A stretch of 29,036 bases of DNA from CAZFHZ01 sp964519015 (GTDB lineage: Bacteria; Blakebacterota; Blakebacteria; Blakebacterales; CAYUVJ01): assembly GCA_964519015.1 (NCBI GenBank), contig CAZFHZ010000038.1, forward strand, positions 1-29,036. Reading direction: 5' to 3'. Every line of letters begins with the position of its first letter. Position 1 is the first letter of the stretch. Positions 20,523-28,389 of this stretch are shown here, in pieces. The position numbers were made by a program, and so were the translations under genes. Under the pieces are notes generated by a model. The model was not told the DNA's origin, did not search any database, and saw only the letters and a program-made list of their open reading frames with translations.

Positions 20523-21764
20523 ATGACCCGCCTCCTCCGCACCACCCTGCCCGTCCTGCTGGTGCTCTCGTTCACCGCGGCCTGCAGTAAGCCGATGAGC
20601 GAAGAACGGATCCAGCAGGTCGCCCCCCGCATCCACGATAAGGCCTGGATCGTGGATACCCACGACGACGCTCCCGAATCGCACCTCCGGGATGCGACCT
20701 GGGTGGCCAGTGACCGTCACGATTCCGGACAGCGGGGCGCCGGCTTATGGGACATCCCCCGGATGATCGAGGGGGGACAGGACGCGATCTTCCTGGTGGT
20801 CTACGTGGGGCAGGGGGCATTGACCCCGGAGGCGTTTGAGAACGCCTACCAGCGGGCCGTGCCGCAGTTCGACTGGATCCACCGGATGGCCGATTCGAGC
20901 CCGCTGGCCGAGATCGCCCTCTCCAGCGCCGACGCGGTGCGTCTGCACAAGGCCGGCCGGCGTGCTTTCTTCACCGGGGTGGAGAACGGCTACCCGATCG
21001 GCCTCGACCTGGGCAAGATCAAGGAGTTCTACGACCGGGGCATGCGCTACATGACCCTCTCCCACAACGGGGACAACCAGATCTGCGCCTCGACCAACCC
21101 CCGGGACCGGGAACGGACGGATTTCGGCCTGACCGACTTCGGCCGCCAGGTGGTGGCCGAGTTGAACCGCCTCGGCGTGATCATCGACGTCTCCCATATC
21201 TCCGACCAGTCCTTCTTCGATCTGGTGGAGGTCAGTCAGGCTCCCATAGTGGCCACCCACTCGGGCTGCCGGGCGCTCTGCGACAACTCCCGCGACATGA
21301 CCGACGAGATGCTGCTGGCCCTGAAGAAGAACGGCGGGGTCATCCAGCTGGTGGCGCTGGGTTCCTTCCTGCGGGACACCCCCGCCAATCCGGAGCGGGA
21401 CGCGGCCATGCAGGCCCTGACCGAGGAGTTCGGCGACCGCCGGCAGATGAGCATCGAGCGGTCGCTGGAATACCGGACCCGCGTGAACGAGATCCGCGAG
21501 AAGTACCCGATCCCGCCGGTGACCATCGAGGACTTCATGAAGCACTTCGACCACGCCGTGGCCCTGATCGGGATCGACCACGTCGGCTTCGGCAGCGACT
21601 TCGACGGCGGTGGGGGGGTCGAGGGTCTGGCCGACGTCACCATGCTGCCCAACGTGACCGTGGAGCTGCTGCGCCGGGGCTACTCAGAAAGGGAGATCAA
21701 GAAGTTCTGGGGAGGCAACTTCCTGCGCGTGATGAAGAACGTGGAGCGGGTGGCCGGGAAGTAA
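20523..21764 (+). CDS. M19 membrane dipeptidase lipoprotein
   Basis: This 413-residue protein starts at ATG 20523 after GGAAGGAGA. The signal ends in lipobox TAAC with Cys21, so it is probably lipid-anchored outside the cytoplasm. The dinuclear zinc site of renal dipeptidase-type enzymes is complete: His47 and Asp49 in DTHDD, the bridging Glu in GVENG, His in DVSHISD and in ATHSGCR, and Asp in GSDFDG. These enzymes hydrolyse dipeptides, including some with a C-terminal D-amino acid. The role would fit peptide scavenging with the M28 and M3 enzymes. A TATCAT hexamer at 20454-20459 could be the -10 of its promoter, although no good -35 is seen. A hairpin terminator follows the gene. Confidence 0.93.
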   Translation: MTRLLRTTLPVLLVLSFTAACSKPMSEERIQQVAPRIHDKAWIVDTHDDAPESHLRDATWVASDRHDSGQRGAGLWDIPRMIEGGQDAIFLVVYVGQGALTPEAFENAYQRAVPQFDWIHRMADSSPLAEIALSSADAVRLHKAGRRAFFTGVENGYPIGLDLGKIKEFYDRGMRYMTLSHNGDNQICASTNPRDRERTDFGLTDFGRQVVAELNRLGVIIDVSHISDQSFFDLVEVSQAPIVATHSGCRALCDNSRDMTDEMLLALKKNGGVIQLVALGSFLRDTPANPERDAAMQALTEEFGDRRQMSIERSLEYRTRVNEIREKYPIPPVTIEDFMKHFDHAVALIGIDHVGFGSDFDGGGGVEGLADVTMLPNVTVELLRRGYSEREIKKFWGGNFLRVMKNVERVAGK

Positions 21765-21795
21765 TCCGTCCCCGTGATTTTGGAAGACGCTCGCG

Positions 21796-21828
21796 GACGC
21801 CGGTCGGGATCCGCTCCCGGCCGGCGTC
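21796..21828 (+). terminator. Hairpin terminator after the dipeptidase gene
   Basis: GACGCCGGTCGGGA (21796-21809) pairs with TCCCGGCCGGCGTC (21815-21828): a 14-base stem with one G-T wobble and a 5-base loop. It ends 51 bases before the next start codon. Only a GT-rich stretch follows it. Confidence 0.6.
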
Positions 21829-21844
21829 TGGTGTGAGCAGCCGC

Positions 21845-21873
21845 TGGACTTCGCGGGCTGGAAACGGAATCAT
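21845..21873 (+). promoter_or_regulatory. Putative promoter giving a leaderless transcript
   Basis: TGGACT (21845-21850) and AATCAT (21868-21873) are 17 bases apart; each matches its consensus at four of six positions. Six bases separate the -10 from the ATG at 21880, so transcription would begin at the start codon, consistent with the weak Shine-Dalgarno. Confidence 0.4.
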
Positions 21874-21879
21874 GGACCG

Positions 21880-22398
21880 ATGACCATCATCGTCTTGATC
21901 CGCAAGCTGCTGAAGGCGCTCAACTCGGACGGCACGCCCGGGCAGGTGGCCGCCGGCCTCGCCCTGGGGGCGGTCTTGGGGCTCACTCCCCTCTTCAGCC
22001 TGCATAACTTGGCTCTCCTGGCCCTGGCCTTCCTGTTGCAGGTCTCCCTGGCCGGCTTCTTCCTGGGCTGGGCCCTCTTCGTCCCGATCGGCTTCCTGCT
22101 CGACCCGCTCTTCGATTCGATCGGGCGCTGGCTCCTGCTCGACCAGAGCGGCCTGCAGCCGCTCTGGTCGGCCTGGTATAACGCCCCCGTAGTGGCCCTG
22201 ACCAACTTCAACAACACCATCGTGCTGGGCAGCTTCGTGACCTGGCTGGTGTTCCTGGCGCCCCTTTTCCTCCTCGCCCGCGTGGGCGTGACGCAGTACC
22301 GCACCCACATCTACCAGCGGCTGGCCCGCTGGAAGGTCTTCCAGGCGGTCAAGGGTTCGAAGGCCTGGGACCTCTATCGCCTCTTCCGGCCGGAGTGA
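21880..22398 (+). CDS. TIGR03546-like integral membrane protein (function unknown)
   Basis: This 172-residue hydrophobic protein has about four transmembrane segments (near residues 25-45, 45-75, 105-125 and 125-145). It ends with a basic tail (KVFQAVKGSKAWDLYRLFRPE). The length, the GTPGQVAAGLALGAVLGLTPL segment (DUF2062-like) and the next gene fit the family TIGR03546, which is known for being encoded beside TIGR03545 proteins. No function is established for either to my knowledge. It may help insert, or partner with, the large periplasmic protein encoded next; the genes are separated by 2 bases. I am fairly sure of the family and make no functional claim. Confidence 0.8.
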   Translation: MTIIVLIRKLLKALNSDGTPGQVAAGLALGAVLGLTPLFSLHNLALLALAFLLQVSLAGFFLGWALFVPIGFLLDPLFDSIGRWLLLDQSGLQPLWSAWYNAPVVALTNFNNTIVLGSFVTWLVFLAPLFLLARVGVTQYRTHIYQRLARWKVFQAVKGSKAWDLYRLFRPE

Positions 22399-22400
22399 CC

Positions 22401-24215
22401 ATGAAGAAACTCTTCCGCTGGAAAGCGATCGTCCCCCTGCTGCTGGTACTGCTCCTGATCGCCCTGGTGTGGCGCCTTCTTCTGCCCGGCCTTATCCGCC
22501 GCGGGCTGGAGGAGACCGGGGCCGCCTTCACCGGGGCCCGGGTGGATGTGGAGCGCGTCCAGGTGAGCCTGACCGGGAGCCGGTTGCGGGTGGTCGGAAT
22601 CCAGGCGGCCGACCCCGACCGGCCGCTGACCAACCAGCTCGAGGTCGGCGAGGTAGTGGCCGACCTGCGCTTCTGGCCGCTGCTGCAGAAGAAGCTCATC
22701 ATCGACACCCTGGCGGTCCGGGGGGTGCGTTTCGGGACCCCGCGCACGGTATCCGGGGAGCTGCCGAAGCGATACCGGACGACCGGGGAACCGGCCCGGC
22801 TGCTGGCCGAGTGGAGCGCCGGACTGCCGCACCCCTCCTTCAGCCTGGAGGGGCTCACCCAGACGGTCGACGTGGGCGCCTTCGAGGCCGACAGCCTGAG
22901 CACCGTCCGCCTGGCCCGCGCGCTCCCCGGGAGGGCCGACTCGCTCTGGACGGCCTGGCAGGCGCAGCTGAGGGAGCTGGATGTGCAGCCCCAGATCGTG
23001 GCCGGGCGTGCCCTGCTTGATCGGTTGAAGGGGGCCTCGCTGCGCAGCCTGGGGGTGGATGGAGTGACCCGGGCGGTGCGGGACGTCCGCAACCTGGTCC
23101 GGGAACTCGAGCGGAAACGGGATGGGGTGGTCACCTTCCAGACCGGGGTGCGGACGGGAATGACCGGCCTGGAGCGGGACCTGGGGCGCTTCGACGAGTT
23201 GCGCCGTCAGGACCTGGCCTGGGCCCGAGGCCTGCTAAAGGTCCCCTCGCTGGAGGCGCCCGACATCGGACCGGCCCTCTTTACCGAGATGGCCCGGGAA
23301 CGCCTGGGACCGATCCTGAAGTGGCTCGAGGTGGCCGACCGGTACCTACCGCCGGGGCTCAAGCAACGCCCCAAGCCGGGCCCCGAGCGGGTCCGGGCTT
23401 CCGGCCTGACCGTCCTCTTCCCGCGCCGGGAGTCCCTCCCTGCCTTCCTGCTCACCTACGGGGAGATCGAGCTCGACCTGGGCCAGGTGGGGCGGAGCGA
23501 TCGCTACGACCTGATGCTGCAGGGGGTCACCTCCGATCCGGCCGTCTACGGACGGCCGAGCACCGCCCGCCTCAAGCGGGCCAGGGGGGTGGGAGGAGAG
23601 GGGGCGGACTCCTTCCGGGCCGACCTGCTGCTCGACCACCGGAGCGAACCGGTGGTGGACTCACTCGAAGTGGTGGTGAGGGGGACACGTCTGGTGGAGA
23701 CCTCGCTGGGGGGACTGGGGGGCCGGCTCGACCTGGGCAGCGGCGACACCTCCCTGCGGCTCCTGCGGCGCGGTCCAAGTCTGGAGGCCCGGCTCTTCTG
23801 GCGTTCCGACGATGTGACGTGGACCTCCACGACCGGGAAGCAGGGCGTGGAGGCCTTCGTCTGGGACATCTTGAGCCGGTTGCGGAGCGTAGAGATCGAC
23901 ACCCGGGTGGGGGGCACCTTCACCCAGCCCCATCTGACGGTCCGCTCCAACGTGGCCGACGAGCTCTCGCGGGGCCTGCGGGCCCAGCTGGGGGAAGAAG
24001 TGCGCCGGGCCGAGCAGCGTGTGCGCGACGAAGTGGACCGGCGGATCCAGCCCTACGTGACCGAGGCCCGGACCCGGGTGGACGCTCTGCGATCCGAGGC
24101 CGAGAACCGGGTCGGGGAAGTGCAGGCGCAGCTCGAGCAGATCAAAGCCGACCTGGAGGCGCGGGTGCGGGACCTCACCCGCGGCCTGCCGGCCGGGATC
24201 ATCCCCCCTTCCTGA
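22401..24215 (+). CDS. TIGR03545-like AsmA-type envelope protein (function unknown)
   Basis: This 604-residue protein has an N-terminal transmembrane anchor (residues about 9-30, IVPLLLVLLLIALVWRLLLP). The following region, including ARVDVERVQVSLTGSRLRVVGIQ, resembles the start of AsmA/DUF748-type periplasmic bridge domains. The middle is mixed helical. The last ~90 residues are strongly charged and heptad-like (VRRAEQRVRDEVDRRIQPYV and onward), predicting a coiled coil. It matches the layout of TIGR03545, the usual neighbour of TIGR03546. ATG 22401 is chosen over an overlapping GTG at 22395 because GGAG is 5 bases upstream of the ATG. A role in lipid or envelope transport between the membranes is possible by analogy with AsmA proteins but is not shown. 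Confidence 0.8.
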   Translation: MKKLFRWKAIVPLLLVLLLIALVWRLLLPGLIRRGLEETGAAFTGARVDVERVQVSLTGSRLRVVGIQAADPDRPLTNQLEVGEVVADLRFWPLLQKKLIIDTLAVRGVRFGTPRTVSGELPKRYRTTGEPARLLAEWSAGLPHPSFSLEGLTQTVDVGAFEADSLSTVRLARALPGRADSLWTAWQAQLRELDVQPQIVAGRALLDRLKGASLRSLGVDGVTRAVRDVRNLVRELERKRDGVVTFQTGVRTGMTGLERDLGRFDELRRQDLAWARGLLKVPSLEAPDIGPALFTEMARERLGPILKWLEVADRYLPPGLKQRPKPGPERVRASGLTVLFPRRESLPAFLLTYGEIELDLGQVGRSDRYDLMLQGVTSDPAVYGRPSTARLKRARGVGGEGADSFRADLLLDHRSEPVVDSLEVVVRGTRLVETSLGGLGGRLDLGSGDTSLRLLRRGPSLEARLFWRSDDVTWTSTTGKQGVEAFVWDILSRLRSVEIDTRVGGTFTQPHLTVRSNVADELSRGLRAQLGEEVRRAEQRVRDEVDRRIQPYVTEARTRVDALRSEAENRVGEVQAQLEQIKADLEARVRDLTRGLPAGIIPPS

Positions 24216-24245
24216 ATCCCCGCGCGATCTAGGGCCGTCAAGAAG

Positions 24246-24273
24246 AAGCCCTCCGGCCGGGGCCGGAGGGCTT
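24246..24273. terminator. Bidirectional intrinsic terminator
   Basis: AAGCCCTCCGGCC (24246-24258) pairs perfectly with GGCCGGAGGGCTT (24261-24273). It lies between the converging TIGR03545-like and beta-propeller lipoprotein genes, and both sides carry a short A/T edge. Confidence 0.75.
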
Positions 24274-24316
24274 GGCGCCACGGGACCTCCTGGTCGGAGG
24301 TCCATCGGGTCAGAGA

Positions 24317-25513
24317 TCAGTCGAACTCGGGCAGGCTCACCCGGTATACGACCACCTGGGGCACCGCTTCCGGGTCCGCTTCCGCCAGAACGAGGCGGTC
24401 GCCCTGGAAGCAGAGGAAGGCTGGAGCACTGACTCCCTCCAGAGTCACCCGCTGCAGGAACTGCCCTTCCCGGTCGAAGAGGTCGAGGCTGTTGCGCTCG
24501 GGTCCGCTGGCGACTCCGACCGAGAGCCAGATCAATCCCTGCGGGTCCCAGTAGGGGAGGCCGGTGGCCGGCCGGTTCGGATTGGGTTCGTAGTCGATGT
24601 TCATGCCCGGCGGCAGCTGCCCTCCGGCCTGCCGGGCGATGGCCCGCATCACCAGGTCCTTCTCGTACTGGATCTCCTCCTGGGTCTTGGGAAGGGGCTG
24701 GAAGTCCTTCTCGACCACCCGCTCCAGCGTACCGTCGGGACCGAAGACGTTGATCTCATAGACATCGGTCCGGGCCCGGACCTGCCAGACCCGGCTCTGG
24801 TCGTCCTGGGTGTAGAGGGGCATCTGGTCCTGGAGTCCGCCCAGCTGCATGTTGAGTACTTCCATCTCGAGGTCGGTCGAGAAGAGTGTGCCCAGAGAAT
24901 CCCCTTCGGCCGAGAACTTCCGGAGCGCGAAGGTCATACTGAGCATCTTGCGATCATCGGATACTCGTTGGTTGACGTAGAGCCCCATGAAGCCGCCGGG
25001 GGTGGTCTGGGTCAGCAGGGGAGGGGCGCCGGGGAAGGGGATATCCCGGACGTGTTCCCCGGCCGGGGTGTAAATGCTCATCCGCAGCCGACGGACATTC
25101 GATACCCAGAGGTTACCATCGCTGCCCAGGCTGAGGCTGGAGGCTAGGTCGAGCTCGCCCGGACCCTGTCCCGGCCGGGCGATCCAATGGCTCCAGGTGC
25201 CGTCGGCGTTATAGGCCCGCACCCGGTCCTCTCCCGGGCCGAGCACGAAGATCCGGCCGTCGGGCGTGGTGGCCAGTCCGGCGATCCCGGGGAGCATGAA
25301 CTCGTCCTCCCCTTCCGCCACCCCGACCCGGAAGAGTTCCTCGAGGGTCACTTCCATGTTCGGTCGCAGCGGTTCGGCGGGGTTCTGGACGTGCAGCACA
25401 CCGTCGATATTGAGCATCCGCGCCCGATGGCCGCCGCAGGCGGTCAGGGCGGCGGTGGCGGCCAGCAGCGCCAGGATGAGGAGCAGCATGCGAGACGGGT
25501 CGGGGCGTTTCAT
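24317..25513 (-). CDS. Six-bladed beta-propeller lipoprotein
   Basis: This 398-residue protein has a lipoprotein signal with lipobox LTAC|G near residue 26. The mature part consists of repeated NHL/6-bladed propeller strands: GIAGLATTPDGRIFVLGPGEDRVRAYNADG, then SLSLGSDGNLWVSNVRRLRMSIYTPAGEH, WDPQGLIWLSVG and RNSLDLFDREGQFLQRV. Each pairs a D-G turn with an aromatic strand. Such envelope lipoproteins are abundant in Gemmatimonadota and Bacteroidota and usually lack a known ligand. ATG 25513 (MKRPDP) has AAGGAT upstream and places the signal peptide properly; an upstream in-frame ATG at 25594 would add an implausible basic leader. It lies downstream of rlmN on the same strand with a 94-base gap. 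Confidence 0.85.
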   Translation of the reverse strand: MKRPDPSRMLLLILALLAATAALTACGGHRARMLNIDGVLHVQNPAEPLRPNMEVTLEELFRVGVAEGEDEFMLPGIAGLATTPDGRIFVLGPGEDRVRAYNADGTWSHWIARPGQGPGELDLASSLSLGSDGNLWVSNVRRLRMSIYTPAGEHVRDIPFPGAPPLLTQTTPGGFMGLYVNQRVSDDRKMLSMTFALRKFSAEGDSLGTLFSTDLEMEVLNMQLGGLQDQMPLYTQDDQSRVWQVRARTDVYEINVFGPDGTLERVVEKDFQPLPKTQEEIQYEKDLVMRAIARQAGGQLPPGMNIDYEPNPNRPATGLPYWDPQGLIWLSVGVASGPERNSLDLFDREGQFLQRVTLEGVSAPAFLCFQGDRLVLAEADPEAVPQVVVYRVSLPEFD

Positions 25514-25563
25514 GGGTATCCTTGCTCCAGGGTTCCGGGGTGGGTGCCTCGGCTTCTTACCTT

Positions 25564-25594
25564 CCAATACGGCACATGGCCGGGGGGCTTTCAA
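25564..25594 (-). promoter_or_regulatory. Possible promoter of the propeller lipoprotein gene
   Basis: On the minus strand TTGAAA (25594-25589) is followed after a long 19-base spacer by TATTGG (25569-25564). The -35 is good, but the spacing and -10 are not. Confidence 0.25.
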
Positions 25595-25607
25595 CCCGAA
25601 ACGCGTC

Positions 25608-26687
25608 TCAGTCGGCCGCCGGACGGGTCAGGGCGAGCTGCCCGCAGGCGGCCCCCACGTCCTGGCCGCGACTCCAGCGCACGCTCGTGGGGATCCCCAT
25701 GGTCTCCAGTTCGGCGGCGAAGGCGCGGATACGGAACGGGGGACTCCCCGTCACCGGCGCCCCCGGCCAGGGATTGAAAGGGATCAGGTTGACGTGGGCG
25801 ACGATCCCGGTGAGCAGGCCGCCCAGCCGGCGGGCCTGCCAGAGGTGGTCGTTGGTCTCCTCCAGCATGGTGTACTCGAAGGTGACCCGGCGCCGGGTCT
25901 GCTTGAAGTAGTGGCGCACCGCCGCCATGATCTCGGTGATGCCGAAGCGGTGGGCGGTGGGGATGATCCGCTGCCGGGTCTCATCGTCGGGCGCGTGCAG
26001 GGAGAGGGCGAGCCGTACCCCCAGGTCTTCTTCGGCCAAACGGTGGATCCCCTGCGGGATGCCGACCGTGGAAAGGGTGATGCGGCGCGGGCTCAGGTCG
26101 AGGGTACGGGGATCGATCAGCCGCCGCACCGCCGCGGTCACCGCCTCCAAGTTGAGTAGCGGTTCCCCCATGCCCATCAGGACCACGTTGCGGATCCCCC
26201 GGGGGGGGAGTCCCTGCACGGCTGCGGCCGCCAGGACCTGGTCGATGATCTCGGCCAAGGTCAGGTTTCGGCCGAAGCCGAGACGGCCGGTGGCGCAGAA
26301 GGTGCATCCGGCCGGGCAGCCCACCTGGCTGGAGATGCACAGGGTGGTGTGGTCGGGGTAGGGCATGTAGACGGCTTCGGTGCGGGCTCCGTCGAGTAGC
26401 GTGTAGAGGAACTTCACCGCCCCGTCCTCGCTCGGGAAGCCCTCCACCCGATCGAACTCCCCGACCCGCCAGAGAGCGGCCAGCTCCTCCCGCAGGCCGG
26501 CCGGGAGGTTGGTCATCTCGTCGAAGGAGCGCGCCCCGCTCACCCAGACCCAGTTGGCCACCTGCCGTTTCCGGTACCCCTCGCCCGGGTAGTCGTCGGG
26601 ATCGAGGGCCAGCAGCGACCGCCGGGCGGTGGCCTCGGGCTCCTCCGGATGTCCGTCGCCGGGGGGTGTTGGGGTCGAGCGGTCCAC
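25608..26687 (-). CDS. rlmN: 23S rRNA (adenine2503-C2)-methyltransferase RlmN
   Basis: This radical-SAM enzyme methylates C2 of A2503 in 23S rRNA (and A37 in some tRNAs). The [4Fe-4S] motif is Cys124-x3-Cys128-x2-Cys131 in GCPAGCTFCATG. The mechanistic Cys pair is also present: Cys117 in TTLCISSQVGC and Cys348 in GAACGQL near the C-terminus. Further motifs are NVVLMGMGEPLLN, SLHAPDDETR and EYTMLEETND. In-frame ATGs at 26816 and 26795 would overlap the icd promoter and add a Pro-rich leader. GTG 26687 gives a normal 359-residue length and sits 6 bases after a TACTAT -10 element, so I take it as the start of a leaderless mRNA. No Shine-Dalgarno precedes any of these starts. Confidence 0.95.
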   Translation of the reverse strand: MDRSTPTPPGDGHPEEPEATARRSLLALDPDDYPGEGYRKRQVANWVWVSGARSFDEMTNLPAGLREELAALWRVGEFDRVEGFPSEDGAVKFLYTLLDGARTEAVYMPYPDHTTLCISSQVGCPAGCTFCATGRLGFGRNLTLAEIIDQVLAAAAVQGLPPRGIRNVVLMGMGEPLLNLEAVTAAVRRLIDPRTLDLSPRRITLSTVGIPQGIHRLAEEDLGVRLALSLHAPDDETRQRIIPTAHRFGITEIMAAVRHYFKQTRRRVTFEYTMLEETNDHLWQARRLGGLLTGIVAHVNLIPFNPWPGAPVTGSPPFRIRAFAAELETMGIPTSVRWSRGQDVGAACGQLALTRPAAD

Positions 26688-26693
26688 GGGAGG

Positions 26694-26722
26694 ATAGTAG
26701 GGCGGGCCGGCCGGGGGGGCAA
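26694..26722 (-). promoter_or_regulatory. Putative rlmN promoter (leaderless)
   Basis: On the minus strand TTGCCC (26722-26717), a 17-base spacer and TACTAT (26699-26694) end six bases before GTG 26687. The expected transcription start coincides with the first base of that codon. Confidence 0.5.
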
Positions 26723-26772
26723 CCGGGGCCCCGGGCAGGGAATGGAATGCCCCGATTACGGACTCAGAGGTC

Positions 26773-26801
26773 TTGTTCCGGGTGGTGCCGGCCATTATCT
26801 T
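26773..26801 (+). promoter_or_regulatory. Putative icd promoter
   Basis: TTGTTC (26773-26778) and TATCTT (26796-26801) are separated by 17 bases. Transcription would start near 26808 and give a 43-base leader holding the GAGGAAG ribosome site of icd. Confidence 0.45.
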
Positions 26802-26850
26802 GGCGGCGATCCACACTCAGGCCGAGAACCCTCAGCGAGGAAGAACACCG

Positions 26851-28191
26851 ATGCAATTCAAGGAAGTCAAGCTCCCCAAGGGCGACCTCATCGAGTTCAA
26901 GGACGGCAAGCTCGTCATCGGCGACCATCCCATCATTGCCGTCCTGCGCGGCGACGGCATCGGCCTGGATATCACCCCGGCGATGACCAATGTGGTGGAT
27001 GCGGCCGTGGACAAGGCCTACGGCGGCAAACGGAAGATCGCCTGGACTCCCGTCTACGCCGGCCTGGAGGGACTCCACCACTACGGCAGCGAGTTCCCGG
27101 ACGAGACGGTCGAGATCATCAAGCACCTCCGCATCGCCATCAAGGGCCCCTTCACGACCCCGATCGGCGAAGAGACCCATGTCTGTCTCTACTGCGCCCA
27201 CCAGCAGTACCACGCCGGCAAATGCGACAAGTGCGGCAAGGATGACGGCGTTTGCGAGCGTTTCCGCTCGATCAACGTCCGTTTCCGCCAGGCCATGGAC
27301 CTGTTCGCCTGCGTGCGCCCGATCCGCTACTTCGAGGGGGTGCCTTCGCCCAACAAGTACGCGGACAAGGTCAACTTCATCCTCTTCCGTGAGAACACCG
27401 AGGACGTCTATGCCGGTCACGACTTCGAGGCGGGGAGCGAGACGGCCCTGGCGATCATCGATGTCGTGAAGCAGAAGACCGGGCGCCAGATCCGGCTCGA
27501 TTCCGGGATCGGGGTGAAGCCGATCTCGACCTTCGGCACCGAGCGGATCGCCCGGGCGGCCCTCCAGTGGGCGGTCGACCACAACCTCCCGACGGTGACC
27601 TTCGTGCACAAGGGCAACATCATGAAGTTCACCGAAGGCTCGTTCACCAAGTGGGGCTACGAGCTGGCGGCGCGGGAGTTCGGAGACGTCACGATCACCG
27701 AGAAGAAGCTGTGGGACGAGCTGGACGGGAAGATGCCGGCCGGCAAGATCCTGGTGAAGGACCGGATCGCCGACTCGATCTTCCAGCAGATCCAGACCCG
27801 GCCGGACGAGTACAGCGTCCTCTGTCTGCCGAACCTGAACGGCGACTTTCTCTCGGATGCCGCCATCGCCCTGGTCGGCGGACTGGGGCTCGGCCCCGGC
27901 GCCAACATGTCGGACGAGATCGCCCTGTTCGAGGCGACCCATGGGACCGCACCGAAGTACACCGGCATGGACAAGGTCAATCCCGGCTCGCTCATCCTCT
28001 CGGCCGTCATGATGCTCAACCACATGGGATGGAACGAAGCCGCCGACCTGATCATCAACGGCATCTCGCGGTCGATCAAGGAAGGGCACGTCACCTACGA
28101 CCTGGCCCGCCTGATGAAGGCCGAGGGACGCAAGGACGTGACCGAGGTCTCCTGCTCCGGATTCGGCGAGGCGATCATCGCCCGGATGTAG
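26851..28191 (+). CDS. icd: NADP-dependent isocitrate dehydrogenase with Cys-rich insertion
   Basis: This 446-residue TCA-cycle enzyme catalyses oxidative decarboxylation of isocitrate to 2-oxoglutarate. It follows E. coli Icd closely: RGDGIGLDITPAM, IKGPFTTPIG, FRENTEDVYAG, FVHKGNIMKFTEG, NLNGDFLSDA and ATHGTAPKYTGMDKVNPGS. Lys-Tyr in APKY and the Tyr/Arg of TYDLARL are the NADP-specifying residues of the bacterial enzyme. The oddity is an insertion of about 30 residues (108-137, nucleotides about 27172-27261). It carries Cys112-x2-Cys115-x9-Cys125-x2-Cys128-x6-Cys135, a zinc-ribbon-like pattern, placed immediately before Arg139-Ser140. That Ser is equivalent to E. coli Ser113, the substrate-binding and kinase-regulated residue. 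ATG 26851 has GAGGAAG upstream. The gene is transcribed alone and followed by a strong terminator. Confidence 0.96.
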   Translation: MQFKEVKLPKGDLIEFKDGKLVIGDHPIIAVLRGDGIGLDITPAMTNVVDAAVDKAYGGKRKIAWTPVYAGLEGLHHYGSEFPDETVEIIKHLRIAIKGPFTTPIGEETHVCLYCAHQQYHAGKCDKCGKDDGVCERFRSINVRFRQAMDLFACVRPIRYFEGVPSPNKYADKVNFILFRENTEDVYAGHDFEAGSETALAIIDVVKQKTGRQIRLDSGIGVKPISTFGTERIARAALQWAVDHNLPTVTFVHKGNIMKFTEGSFTKWGYELAAREFGDVTITEKKLWDELDGKMPAGKILVKDRIADSIFQQIQTRPDEYSVLCLPNLNGDFLSDAAIALVGGLGLGPGANMSDEIALFEATHGTAPKYTGMDKVNPGSLILSAVMMLNHMGWNEAADLIINGISRSIKEGHVTYDLARLMKAEGRKDVTEVSCSGFGEAIIARM

Positions 28192-28239
28192 GCGGAGAAC
28201 GACCGAACAGGCCTCCGGACCGACCGGTCCGGGGCATGC

Positions 28240-28271
28240 GAGGGGCGGCCGCAGGGCCGCCCCTCCGTTTT
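28240..28271 (+). terminator. Strong intrinsic terminator after icd
   Basis: GAGGGGCGGCC (28240-28250) pairs perfectly with GGCCGCCCCTC (28255-28265) around a GCAG loop and is followed by CGTTTT. A second inverted repeat, CCGGACCG/CGGTCCGG, lies just upstream at 28214-28231. Confidence 0.85.
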
Positions 28272-28389
28272 CCGGGTGCTCCCTCAGGAGCAGCGAGTCC
28301 GATCCCGGGCCGCAACCTCGGCTGGCCCCCGGACGGTGGGTACGCTATCCTGACCGGCGATGAAGGGGCTATCACGAGCGGAGGATCCC

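Noticed and set aside
26773..26850. N-terminal extension of isocitrate dehydrogenase from 26773
   Set aside because: It overlaps the predicted promoter, lacks similarity to Icd, and the ribosome site supports ATG 26851.
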